This document shows, piece by piece, positions 38,971-47,627 of a DNA stretch of 64,000 bases (the stretch's first letter is position 1; each line of letters begins with the position of its first letter). The translations under genes and the position numbers were made by a program. Under the pieces are notes generated by a model, which saw only the letters and a program-made list of their open reading frames with translations, had not been told where the DNA came from and did no database searches. Source of the stretch: Hyphomicrobiales bacterium (lineage in GTDB: Bacteria > Pseudomonadota > Alphaproteobacteria > Rhizobiales > Beijerinckiaceae); contig JAIXZO010000002.1 in the NCBI GenBank assembly GCA_027489535.1, forward strand, positions 1-64,000. The letters run 5' to 3'.

Positions 38971-40163
38971 AGATCGCTTTCTTCGGGCATCCGCATGCCG
39001 GCGGCACCTGGTCCGTGTTTCTCGAATTGCAGGCGGCCCTTTCCCCACAGGGGATCGACTTGGTGTGGATAGGGCGCGGACGCGACGCCTTCGCCGCGCT
39101 GGCCGCCTCGCACGGCGACGCCTCGGCCCCCTCCGGCTTCGCGGTGGGAGACGAGGGACATGACGATGCGTCGGAAGCGCGCTCGATGCTCGACGCCGTG
39201 GCGGCCGTGAAGGCCGATGCCGTCATCGTCAATGTCGCGGCCGACCGGGTGCAGATGAACGTCGCGCGCTATCTTCCCGCCTCGGTCCTGCGGGTAATGA
39301 TCGTGCACAACATCACCATCGGAACCTATGCGGCAGCCTCCGCGCTCCGTCCTCACATCCACGCCGCCGTCGGCGTGTCGCGCCGCATCCGCGACGATCT
39401 CACGGCGCGATACGGTTTCGATCCGGCGCGCACGGTCGTGATCCCCACCGCATTGCGGATCGAGCCGACGCCGCCCCGCATCCCGCGCGCCGCCGGAGCG
39501 CCGTTGCGGGTGATCTCCCTCGGGCGGATCGACGAGGCCGCCAAGGGCGTGCTTTGGCTGCCCGGCATTCTGGCGCGGACGCCCGAGGTCACGCTCGCCG
39601 TCGCCGGCGACGGGCCGGAACTGCATCACCTTTGGAACGCCTGCGCGCCTTTGGGCGACCGCGTGCGCTTTCTCGGAGCGGTGGATCGCTCGCGCGTGCC
39701 CGCTCTGTTCGCGGAACACGACGCCTTCCTCATGCCGTCGCGCTATGAAGGGCAGGGCTTGGCGCTGCTCGAGGCCATGGCCGCCGGCTGCGTGCCCGTC
39801 GCCTCCCGCATTCGCGGCGTCACCGACGCTGCGGTGCAGGACGGCATCGACGGTCTCCTGTTCCCCGTCGGCGACGTCGCGGCGGCGGCGGACGCATTGA
39901 TGCGTCTGCGCGATGCGCCCGAAACCTGGGCCGCGATGTCGAAGGCGGCCGTTCGGACGGTGCGGGAGAGATATGCGCCGGAGACCATGGCCGACGCCTA
40001 TCTGCGCCTGTTCGACGGCTTGCGGAGGGCCGCGCCCGCCGTCGCGCCGCCTTTGCCCCTCGCACGATGGCATTTCCCCGCCGGTCTTCGCGACGGTTGG
40101 CGCACCCGGGTGCCCGTGCCGATCAAGAACATGCTGCGCACGGCGCGGGAGCGCTTCGCATGA
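38967..40163 (+). CDS. Family 4 glycosyltransferase
   Basis: A 398-residue GT-B transferase. The N-terminal domain opens MKIAFFGHPHAGGTWSVFLEL. The C-terminal domain holds LRVISLGRIDEAAKGVLWLPG, VAGDGPELHHLW and the nucleotide-sugar binding ExF/LxE region PSRYEGQGLALLEAMAAGCVPVAS. Retaining activity is expected from the family. The sugar is unknown. The start overlaps the WecA-like stop in ATGA and the stop overlaps the acetyltransferase start. Confidence 0.88.
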   Translation: MKIAFFGHPHAGGTWSVFLELQAALSPQGIDLVWIGRGRDAFAALAASHGDASAPSGFAVGDEGHDDASEARSMLDAVAAVKADAVIVNVAADRVQMNVARYLPASVLRVMIVHNITIGTYAAASALRPHIHAAVGVSRRIRDDLTARYGFDPARTVVIPTALRIEPTPPRIPRAAGAPLRVISLGRIDEAAKGVLWLPGILARTPEVTLAVAGDGPELHHLWNACAPLGDRVRFLGAVDRSRVPALFAEHDAFLMPSRYEGQGLALLEAMAAGCVPVASRIRGVTDAAVQDGIDGLLFPVGDVAAAADALMRLRDAPETWAAMSKAAVRTVRERYAPETMADAYLRLFDGLRRAAPAVAPPLPLARWHFPAGLRDGWRTRVPVPIKNMLRTARERFA

Positions 40164-40771
40164 CCCGCCCGCGTTCCGCCTTCGTCACCGTTTACGCGCC
40201 CCCCGAGGGCCGAGGCTATCGCCCGAGCCCCCATACGCTGCGCAACAAGCTCGCGCGCGCCTTATGGGGCATCGTGCGCCCGCTGCTGTTTCGACCGACG
40301 CCGAAAGCCATGCACGGATGGCGGCGGATGCTGCTGCGTCTTTTCGGGGCGCGCATCGCGCCCGATGCCGTCGTGCACCCTTCCGTCCGCATCTGGGCAC
40401 CGTGGAACTTGGAAATGGGGCCGCATGCCTGCCTCAGCCCTTACGTCGATTGCTACTGCGTCGACCGCGTGACTCTGGGCGCGAACGCCACGGTCAGCCA
40501 ATACGCCTTCCTCTGCACGGCGACCCATGATCCCGACGAGCCGGACATGCCGCTCGTGACCGCCCCGATCACCATCGGTCCCGATGCATGGGTGGCGGCG
40601 GACGCGTTCATCGCGCCCGGAGTGACCGTCGGCGCGGGGGCGGTGGTGGGCGCGCGATCGTCCGTTTTCCGCGACGTCGCACCGCGCATGGTGACGGCCG
40701 GCAACCCGGCGCGGGTCATCCGCATGCGTTCGGACGCGGCCTTCGTCGAGTCCGTGGAGGAGGCGTCATGA
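40160..40771 (+). CDS. Left-handed beta-helix acetyltransferase, WcaF-like
   Basis: The 203-residue hexapeptide-repeat protein begins with the conserved SPHTLRNKLARALWGIVRPLLFRPTPK segment of WcaF/colanic-acid type O-acetyltransferases, followed by hexapeptide turns (IAPDAVVHPSVRIWAPWNLEMG, ITIGPDAWVAADAFIAPGVTVGAGAVVGA) and the catalytic His region (TATHDPDEPDMPL). It probably O-acetylates a sugar of the repeat unit. It has ATGA overlaps on both sides. Confidence 0.88.
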   Translation: MTRPRSAFVTVYAPPEGRGYRPSPHTLRNKLARALWGIVRPLLFRPTPKAMHGWRRMLLRLFGARIAPDAVVHPSVRIWAPWNLEMGPHACLSPYVDCYCVDRVTLGANATVSQYAFLCTATHDPDEPDMPLVTAPITIGPDAWVAADAFIAPGVTVGAGAVVGARSSVFRDVAPRMVTAGNPARVIRMRSDAAFVESVEEAS

Positions 40772-41604
40772 GCATTTCCGTTCTCATTATGACCTTGAAC
40801 GAGGAAGAGAACCTGCCGCGCTGCCTCGCCTCCGTGACGGCATGGAGCGACGACGTCGTGGTGCTCGATTCCTTCAGCACGGATCGGACCGTCGAGATCG
40901 CGCGGGCGGCGGGCGCGCGGGTTTTTCAGCGCGTCTACGACAACGAGCGGGACCAGCGCCATTACGGCATGCACGAGATCAATTTCAAATATCCGTGGCT
41001 CTACATCCCCGATGCGGACGAGGTGACGCCGCCCGATCTGCGCGACGAGATGCTCGCCGTCGCGACCGATCCCGAGGAGACGCGCGTCGCGTTCCGCGTC
41101 CGCTACCGCAACATGTTCATGGGCCGCTGGATCCGCCGCAGCAGCCTTTACCCGACATGGATCATGCGTCTCGTGCGGCCCGATCGGGTGAAGCTGGAGC
41201 GCCTCATCAACTGCACCTGGATGGTCGACGGTCCCGAAGGAAAGCTCGAAAGTCATTTCGACCATTTCAGCTTCAACAAGGGCCTCGACCACTGGTTCGC
41301 CAAGCACAATGCCTATTCGACGGCGGAGGCGAAGGAGTCCCTGCACAGCCTCGAGCGGGGAGAGGTCGATTGGCGCGGCCTGTTGAGCCGCGTTCCGTCG
41401 GAGCGGCGGCGCGTTCTTAAGGAACTCTCGTTCCGTATGCCGTGCCGTCCGACGCTTCGGTTTTTGTACATGTACATCCTGCGCGGCGGCATTCTCGACG
41501 GAAGGCCGGGGCTTCTCTACTGCCGCATGCTCGCGGCCTACGAGCTGATGATCGTGGCCAAGATGGACGAGATGCGCCGTCGCGCGCGGGGGCTGCCGAT
41601 ATGA
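40768..41604 (+). CDS. Family 2 glycosyltransferase, KdtX/WaaE-like branch
   Basis: A 278-residue inverting transferase. It opens SISVLIMTLNEEENLPRCLAS, then VVVLDSFSTDRTVEIARAAGA, and WLYIPDADEVTPPDLRDEM with the DxD-type metal site, plus the RYRNMFMGRWI stretch seen in the beta-1,4-glucosyltransferase (WaaE/KdtX) group. The acceptor is unknown. It is coupled by ATGA to both neighbours. Confidence 0.88.
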   Translation: MSISVLIMTLNEEENLPRCLASVTAWSDDVVVLDSFSTDRTVEIARAAGARVFQRVYDNERDQRHYGMHEINFKYPWLYIPDADEVTPPDLRDEMLAVATDPEETRVAFRVRYRNMFMGRWIRRSSLYPTWIMRLVRPDRVKLERLINCTWMVDGPEGKLESHFDHFSFNKGLDHWFAKHNAYSTAEAKESLHSLERGEVDWRGLLSRVPSERRRVLKELSFRMPCRPTLRFLYMYILRGGILDGRPGLLYCRMLAAYELMIVAKMDEMRRRARGLPI

Positions 41605-42242
41605 TGCGCTTCCTCGCCGGGCTCGTCGCCTCCGTCGTGCTGGTCGCCGCGATCGCCGCCGGTCTGGTGCTCGCGGCCGATCCGCTGCTCACGGTCCGAA
41701 CGGGCACGCGCCCGTCCGACGTCATCGTCGTGCTCGGCGGAGACGGCCCCCGTCGCGCCGGCAAGGCCGTCATGCTGTATCGGGAGGGCGTCGCCCCCCA
41801 TATTCTCGTGACGGGCGACGGCGATTGCCTCTCGATCCGCGATGCGATGGTCGAGCGCGGCGTGCCGCAGGCCGCGATCACCGTCGAATGCAAATCACGC
41901 GACACGCGCGAAAACGGGCTCTTCTCCGCGCCCCTCCTCGCGCGCATGCAGGCGCGGCGCGTCGTGCTGGTCACGAGCTGGTTCCACACCCGCCGCGCGC
42001 TCGCCGCCTTCAACGCCGCATCGCCGCGCATCGCGCTCATGGCGGCCCCGGTCGAGCCGCATCCCGAGCCGCTGGAGAGGCTTCGCGAGGTGGACGCGAC
42101 CCGCGCGGCGCTCGAATACGTGAAAATCGGCTGGTACGCCGTCCGCTTCGGCATCCTGCCGTTCCCGCGGGTGGAGCGGGACACGGTGCTCGATCCCTCC
42201 GTCGACGAAGCGACGGTCATCCACCCCGGCGGTCCGTCATGA
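41601..42242 (+). CDS. YdcF/DUF218 family membrane-anchored protein
   Basis: A 213-residue protein with one N-terminal membrane helix (about 3-26) followed by a DUF218 domain: SDVIVVLGGDGPRRAGKAVMLYREG, HILVTGDGDCLS, VTSWFHTRRALAAF. Family members (YdcF, SanA, ElyC) affect envelope synthesis, but no reaction has been firmly assigned. Its place between a glycosyltransferase and the Wzy candidate suggests a part in polysaccharide assembly on the periplasmic side. It has ATGA overlaps on both sides. Confidence 0.82.
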   Translation: MMRFLAGLVASVVLVAAIAAGLVLAADPLLTVRTGTRPSDVIVVLGGDGPRRAGKAVMLYREGVAPHILVTGDGDCLSIRDAMVERGVPQAAITVECKSRDTRENGLFSAPLLARMQARRVVLVTSWFHTRRALAAFNAASPRIALMAAPVEPHPEPLERLREVDATRAALEYVKIGWYAVRFGILPFPRVERDTVLDPSVDEATVIHPGGPS

Positions 42243-43498
42243 TCGACCCCTTCGTGATCGCCCTGGCCCTCGTCGCCCTCGCGCTGATGGGAGCGGGGAT
42301 GCTGCGCAAGGGCGGCATCTACGGCTATCCGTTCCTCGCGGGCGCGACCTTTTTCGGCTTCATCCTGCCGCAGATGCCTGCGCTGGCTGCCGATCCGTTC
42401 CTGCCCGAAGGCGCCTATGTGCGCGCGGCGGCCTTTACCGTCCTCTGCGCCGTCGCATGCGGGCTCGGGTGGCGGATGGGAGGCAAGCCGGTCGCGATGC
42501 TGCGCGGCGCGTTCGAGGAGCGGCGGCTGGTGACGGCGGCGGCGGCGATGTCGGGGATCGGCGCGTTCTTCTTCTTCGCCTTCGGCCGACTGCCGGACGA
42601 GCAGCGCCTCGCCACGATGGCGACCGGCCTGCCGGTCATCTATCTCTTCTTCGCCAAGCTGCTGGTCTACGGCTTCGTCACGGCCGTCGTGGCCTTCGCG
42701 CATCGGCCGAGCAAGGCCGCGCTGGCGATCATCCTGTTCGACTCCGTCTTCGTCCTCGACCGCGTGCTCGCCACCGGCAAGCGCGGCGAGATGACGGAGT
42801 TCGCGCTGGCGATCCTGCTCTCCGTCTGGTTCGCGCGCGGCCGTGCGATCCCGCGCGGTCTGGCGCTCGCCGCCGTGCTTTCCGCGTCCGTGCTGATGAA
42901 CAGCGTCGGCAGCTATCGCGAAAGCGTGCGCGGGGCGGGGCAATTGGTGTGGGAGGACATTTCCCGCATCGACGTGGCCGGCAATTTCGAGGAGGTGCTG
43001 CGAAACGGCGGGCCGGAGATGCGCAACGCCGTGATGCGCATCGACTTCACGGCCCGCACCATGGCGCTCGATTTCGGCGCGTTCCACTGGAACGTGCTGG
43101 TGTTCAATTTCGTGCCCGCCCAGCTCGTCGGCCACGGCATCAAGCAGGCGCTGATCATTCCCGAGAGCCTGCCGCAGGACTATTCCCCCAGCATCGGCAG
43201 CACCGAAACCGGCATGGCCGACGCCTTCGCCTCGTTCTGGTGGCTCGGCGCGCTGAAATTCCTGCTCACCGCCTATGTGCTCGCCCGCGTCCACCGCACC
43301 GCCGCCGACGGGTGGGCGCCCGCGCAGATCGTCTACATCCTCGGCATCACGCCGGGCATGCATGCGGTCACGCATCACACGCAATGGGTGGTTTCGAGCT
43401 GGGTGAACATGCTGCTGCTGCTCGGGCCGTTCCTGCTCTATGCACGAACCCGCGCGCCCGTCTCCGCCCCTCCGCAGGCACGCCCCGCACCGGCGTGA
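42239..43498 (+). CDS. Polytopic membrane protein, candidate Wzy polymerase
   Basis: A 419-residue protein with about 10-12 hydrophobic segments and a large hydrophilic region (about 220-320) containing GSYRESVRGAGQLVWEDI and ESLPQDYSPSIGSTETGMADAF. No sequence motif identifies Wzy, because the family is too variable. The call rests on topology, the large periplasmic-type loop, and context in a locus that otherwise has Wzx, WecA, co-polymerase and export genes but no polymerase. It is the last gene of the ATGA-coupled run and stops 3 bp from the end of the converging beta-helix gene. Confidence 0.6.
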   Translation: MIDPFVIALALVALALMGAGMLRKGGIYGYPFLAGATFFGFILPQMPALAADPFLPEGAYVRAAAFTVLCAVACGLGWRMGGKPVAMLRGAFEERRLVTAAAAMSGIGAFFFFAFGRLPDEQRLATMATGLPVIYLFFAKLLVYGFVTAVVAFAHRPSKAALAIILFDSVFVLDRVLATGKRGEMTEFALAILLSVWFARGRAIPRGLALAAVLSASVLMNSVGSYRESVRGAGQLVWEDISRIDVAGNFEEVLRNGGPEMRNAVMRIDFTARTMALDFGAFHWNVLVFNFVPAQLVGHGIKQALIIPESLPQDYSPSIGSTETGMADAFASFWWLGALKFLLTAYVLARVHRTAADGWAPAQIVYILGITPGMHAVTHHTQWVVSSWVNMLLLLGPFLLYARTRAPVSAPPQARPAPA

Positions 43499-43501
43499 GG
43501 C

Positions 43502-45112
43502 TCACTCCTCCCACACCAGTTTCGGCGGGTCGGGCCGCTGCGTGCCGATGGCGGAGAAGGTGTTTTCGCGCATGAGAAGGCGATTCAAGCGCGGGATCGA
43601 AACCGTATCTCCATCAGAGACTTGTGCGCCTTCTTCGAGATCCAGAATCAACCCGTCCGCGACCCCGTGCAGTCCAGTGCAGCGCACCGTCCGGTCGTTG
43701 CCCGCCGCCCCCGAAATCCGCAACACGGTCCCGTCCTCGACGAGTTCGACGACGTTGCGATAGGCCGTCGTCGTGCCTCGCACGAACAGCGAGAGCCCAT
43801 CGGTGCGGACGTCTTGACCGTGAATCACGAACGTCTCCCAAATCTCGCCTCCCAACGCGGTCTCCCGCGCGCGACCCCCGCCGAAAAAGCGGTTGCGGAC
43901 GAGGCGCATGGTCCGCGTAGGCGCGGTGCCGACCAGATTGATCGCCCGTCCCGACCCGGCCGGGTGAGACGCGCCGAGAAAGTCGCAGCCTTCGGCGTCC
44001 ACCTCGCGCGCGAGCATCTGCGCTGTTTCCTCCAGCACGCAGCGGCGCAGCACGAGGTTCTCGACGCCGGTGCATTGCTGAAGGCTGCGGATGCGGCAGC
44101 GGTCGAACACGAGTCGGTTCAACACCTTGTCGGGTTCCGTGTAACCGATGCGGCAATTCTCGACGGTGACCGTATCGGCCTGCGAAACCCCCAGCGCGAT
44201 GAAGCGGCAATCGCGCAGCGACGCGTCGATCACGCCCGCGACGTTGAAAACCTCCAGCGTCTCCTTCACCACGGGATCGAGCCGGGCATGGCGCGGGTTC
44301 GACAGCACCGTCAGCCCGGCGAAGACCTGCGTCACCGCCAGCGGGCAATCCGGCCGGTCGATGCGCACCAGCCGCGCACGGCCGGGGGCGAGGGGGAAGG
44401 CGGGCAGTTCCGGCGCGTCGTCGGGGTGGGTATGGCGCAAGGCGCGGTCGAGATGCACCGTTCTCCCGTCGACGGCGACCACGCGCGCGCGGTCGTGCCG
44501 GCGCATGTTGGGCGGATAGCCGTCGAGCTGCTGCGCCACCGACTGGACCAGCACCCATTCGCCGACCGCGAGCGGGGGCGGATCGTCCTTCATGCGCAAG
44601 AAGCGGTCGCCCGGATCGGCCGTCTCGATCAAGCGGCCGTGGTCCTCCGCCGGCCCCGGCCCAGAATAGGCCGCGCCGTAAAGCGGCCATGACCAATAAT
44701 GGTCGCGGTTCGACAGCAACGGCGCCTGATCCGCGTCGTAAGGCCCCGCATGCATGCATTGCAGCGCCGCGCCGTAGCCGAACACCGAGACCCGCCGCAG
44801 CCCCCAGGTCCACCGATTCCAGCGATACCGATAGGTGCCGGGCGGCAAGTGAACCACGAAGTCCGGCCGGTCCGCGAACGGCGACGCCGCAAAGGCCGCG
44901 TCGTGTTCGCTCTGGATGCGCATCATCTCGCGATGCATGGCGAGGAAGGCGGACGTGTCGTCCCCGTCCGGTCGCCCCGTCGCGCCGAAATCGCGCACGT
45001 TGAACACGCGCTCGCGCGGCGTCTCGACGGATTGCGCGCGGGCGGGAGCGGAGACGGCGAGGCCCGCGAGCCCCGCCCCGATCACGCCTCGGCGGGAAGG
45101 GTCGATCGCCAC
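43502..45112 (-). CDS. Exported right-handed beta-helix protein, Tat-type signal
   Basis: A 536-residue protein. The N-terminus MAIDPSRRGVIGAGLAGLAVSAPARAQ has a twin-arginine motif, a hydrophobic stretch and an ARAQ cleavage site. The mature part opens FNVRDFGATGRPDGDDTSAFLA, the start of pectate-lyase-like/Gly-rich beta-helix proteins, and has repeated short strands in about 270-420. A polysaccharide lyase, hydrolase or epimerase acting on the exported glycan is a reasonable guess; no catalytic residues can be assigned. The start is GTG at 45112, with an almost perfect AAGGAGGTG ribosome-binding site, and overlaps the preceding glycosyltransferase gene by 31 bp. Confidence 0.75.
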   Translation of the reverse strand: MAIDPSRRGVIGAGLAGLAVSAPARAQSVETPRERVFNVRDFGATGRPDGDDTSAFLAMHREMMRIQSEHDAAFAASPFADRPDFVVHLPPGTYRYRWNRWTWGLRRVSVFGYGAALQCMHAGPYDADQAPLLSNRDHYWSWPLYGAAYSGPGPAEDHGRLIETADPGDRFLRMKDDPPPLAVGEWVLVQSVAQQLDGYPPNMRRHDRARVVAVDGRTVHLDRALRHTHPDDAPELPAFPLAPGRARLVRIDRPDCPLAVTQVFAGLTVLSNPRHARLDPVVKETLEVFNVAGVIDASLRDCRFIALGVSQADTVTVENCRIGYTEPDKVLNRLVFDRCRIRSLQQCTGVENLVLRRCVLEETAQMLAREVDAEGCDFLGASHPAGSGRAINLVGTAPTRTMRLVRNRFFGGGRARETALGGEIWETFVIHGQDVRTDGLSLFVRGTTTAYRNVVELVEDGTVLRISGAAGNDRTVRCTGLHGVADGLILDLEEGAQVSDGDTVSIPRLNRLLMRENTFSAIGTQRPDPPKLVWEE

Positions 45113-46374
45113 GCCGCACCTCCTTCGACCGGGGCGGCCGTCTGCGCGGGGTCGAGCCCGAGCGCGGCGAACAGCCGGCGGCCGTAGCCGGCGAGATCGT
45201 AATCCGCCGCCTTGCGCAGCGCGGCGCGGCTCATGCGTTCGAGCCGTCCGCCGTCCGCCGCCAGCCGTTCGAGCGCGTCGACGACCGCGTCGGCGTCCCG
45301 GATCGGTACGATGAAGCCGTCCTCGCCGTCCGTCACGACGCTGCCCGCATTCGGCGTGCAGACGACCGGCAATCCCGCCGCCAGCGCCTCGTAAACCACC
45401 GTCGCGGAGCCCTCGCAGATTGAGGGCAGCAGAAACACGTCGGCATCGTCGAACAGCGCGGCGATCTCGGATCGCGGTACTTGGCCCCGATAATCGACCG
45501 CGCAGCGGATCGCGGCCATGGCGACCGGGGTCAAACCTTGTGCCGAACCGGCCATCGTGAAGCGCGCGCGGCCGCGCATCGCCTTGGCGGCCGCCACCGC
45601 ATAGGGCGTGCCCTTGCGCAATCCGAGCGCGCCGACCGTCAGCACGCGCAGCGGGCCGGAGCGGCCGATACGCGCGCGGCCCTCGAACCGTGCTTCGACC
45701 CCGTAAGGCACGACGGCGCATTTGCCCGGGTCGACGCCCGAGCGGATCACAGCGTCGCGCACGAAGGACGAGCCGCACAGCACGAGGTCGGCAGCCTCGC
45801 GTTCGGCCGTCTCCCGGTCCGCAAAGACGCCTGCCATGGCGTCGGCTTCCGGCGTGATCCAACCGCCGAAATCGGCTTCCTCCGCGCGCATCAAACCGTC
45901 GAGCACGCTGCGGGGCGCGATGATCTGTTCCACCGTCGTGCGCAGTCCCTGCCGCTTCGCCGCGGTGACGGCCTCCAGGCATTCGCCGCTGAAACCGTAA
46001 TAGTCGGTCGCGGCGCCGAAGCCGTCGCGGGCGACGAGGCGGGAGAGGCGTGCGCCGCTCCAGATCTCGGCCGCCGTGTGCTCCGTGGCCGTCCGGGCGC
46101 GCATGCGCCGCATCGTGCCGAACAGGCCCGCAGCCTCGAAACAGGTGATCCGCTCGGGCGGGATGCCTTGCGGCACGCGTCCCGCCAACCGGCGCAGCAC
46201 GGCCGGGAGATGCTGCTGCGGCATCTCGCGAAGCAACCGCGCCGCTCCGTGCGCGGCGCAGAGGTCCGTATAGAGGCGTTCGAGCATGTTCCGCTCTGCC
46301 AGGAGACGCGGCACTGCATAATGCATGCGCGCGCCCAATTGGCTGACGACGAAGCTGCGATGCCCGACGGTCAC
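45082..46374 (-). CDS. Family 4 glycosyltransferase
   Basis: A 430-residue GT-B transferase. The N-terminus reads MTVGHRSFVVSQLGARMHYAVPRLLAE; the C-terminal half has LRVLTVGALGLRKGTPYA, EIAALFDDADVFLLPSICEGSATVVYEALAAGLPVVCT and DGEDGFIVPIRDADAV, the normal donor-binding elements. The start is GTG at 46374, overlapping the preceding stop in GTGA; upstream sequence in the same frame is not conserved in appearance. The donor and acceptor are unknown. Confidence 0.87.
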   Translation of the reverse strand: MTVGHRSFVVSQLGARMHYAVPRLLAERNMLERLYTDLCAAHGAARLLREMPQQHLPAVLRRLAGRVPQGIPPERITCFEAAGLFGTMRRMRARTATEHTAAEIWSGARLSRLVARDGFGAATDYYGFSGECLEAVTAAKRQGLRTTVEQIIAPRSVLDGLMRAEEADFGGWITPEADAMAGVFADRETAEREAADLVLCGSSFVRDAVIRSGVDPGKCAVVPYGVEARFEGRARIGRSGPLRVLTVGALGLRKGTPYAVAAAKAMRGRARFTMAGSAQGLTPVAMAAIRCAVDYRGQVPRSEIAALFDDADVFLLPSICEGSATVVYEALAAGLPVVCTPNAGSVVTDGEDGFIVPIRDADAVVDALERLAADGGRLERMSRAALRKAADYDLAGYGRRLFAALGLDPAQTAAPVEGGAAWRSTLPAEA

Positions 46375-47627
46375 GGGTTCACCCGCTCGGCCGTTGCGGG
46401 CGCCGCCGCAGGCTCGTCGGCCAGTTCTCGGAGAATGCCCACCCATTCGGCCGTCGCGATCCGGCGTGTGAAATGCCGCTCGAAGAGGCTGCGTGCCCGG
46501 TGGCCCATCGCGATGCGCAGCATCGGCGAGCCGGCCAGTTCTTCGATGGCCCCGACGACGCCGTCGACGTCTCCGATGCGCAAGGCGACGCCGCATTCGG
46601 CCGACGTCGCCAGTCGGCCGATCTCGCCTTCGGGATCGCCGATGAACAATGTGGGGCGGCCCGCAGCCGCGATGCCGTAGAATTTGCTCGGGATCACGAA
46701 GGCCTCCATCGACGGCAGCAGCGACACGACATGCACGTCGGGAACCGCGAGGGAGTCCTGCAATCGGTCCGCCGGTTGCAGCGGCTGCATCATCACGTTG
46801 GTCAGCCCGCGCCGTCGCGCTTCGCCCGCCACCCGGTCGCGCTTGTGGCCGCCCCCGATGAACAGGAACACGATGTCCGTGCGCTCGCGCAGCCGTTCAG
46901 CCGCGTCGAGCAGCGTATCGAATTCATGCGCCCGGCCGAGATTCCCCGAATAGCCGACGACGAACTTGTCGGAGAGGCCCCATTCGCGGCGCAACGGCGA
47001 CTTGCGCGCGTCCATCGGCCTGATGGCGTCGCCGTCCGACCAGTTCGGGATGAAGACCACGCGTTCGGCGGGGATGCCGCGTGCGACCAGCACATCGCCC
47101 ATGCGGCGGATGGGAACGATGATGCGTTCCGACCGGCGATAGGCCCAGTCGCGCAGTGCCAGCGCCGTGCGCGCGGGCGGGCCGCCCTTCGGCATCAGCT
47201 TGAGGTCGATGGCCACTTCGGGAAACAGGTCGAAGGCCCATTGCACCACGCGCATTCCCGTCGGCAGAGCCGCGAGCCCGGCGGTCACGCAGACGAGCGG
47301 CGGGTCGGTGCAGACGACGCAAACGTCCCCCCGCCGGCCGAGGCGCAGCAGAGCCGCGAACACGCTGATGTGGAAGGTGAGATAGTCGAGGGCTCTGCCC
47401 GCCAGATGCCCGCGCCCGAAGCTGGTGCTCCACAGCCGGTGCACCACCGCCCCGCGTTCGGCGGAGGCGGCGGGCAGTCGCGCGGCGGTATCGTCATGCA
47501 GGTTGCGGCTTGCGAGAACATGCAGGTCGCGTCCCTCCCAAGCCAGCGACTCCGTCAGCATCGAGACGATGCGGCTCGTGGCGGACTCGTCGGGATGGGC
47601 GTAGCGGTTGATGAAGATCACCTTCAT
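46371..47627 (-). CDS. Family 4 glycosyltransferase, WbuB-like
   Basis: A 418-residue GT-B transferase with the N-terminus MKVIFINRYAHPDESATSRIVSMLTESLA and the stretch VVQWAFDLFPEVAIDL, as in WbuB/L-fucosamine-transferase-like enzymes. The C-terminal domain has KFVVGYSGNLGRAHEFDTLLDAAE, FLFIGGGHKRDRV and PSKFYGIAAAGRPTLFIGDPEGE. Its donor could be the fucose or amino sugar made by this locus; this is inference. It overlaps its neighbours by 4 bp on both sides (ATGA, GTGA). Confidence 0.87.
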   Translation of the reverse strand: MKVIFINRYAHPDESATSRIVSMLTESLAWEGRDLHVLASRNLHDDTAARLPAASAERGAVVHRLWSTSFGRGHLAGRALDYLTFHISVFAALLRLGRRGDVCVVCTDPPLVCVTAGLAALPTGMRVVQWAFDLFPEVAIDLKLMPKGGPPARTALALRDWAYRRSERIIVPIRRMGDVLVARGIPAERVVFIPNWSDGDAIRPMDARKSPLRREWGLSDKFVVGYSGNLGRAHEFDTLLDAAERLRERTDIVFLFIGGGHKRDRVAGEARRRGLTNVMMQPLQPADRLQDSLAVPDVHVVSLLPSMEAFVIPSKFYGIAAAGRPTLFIGDPEGEIGRLATSAECGVALRIGDVDGVVGAIEELAGSPMLRIAMGHRARSLFERHFTRRIATAEWVGILRELADEPAAAPATAERVNP

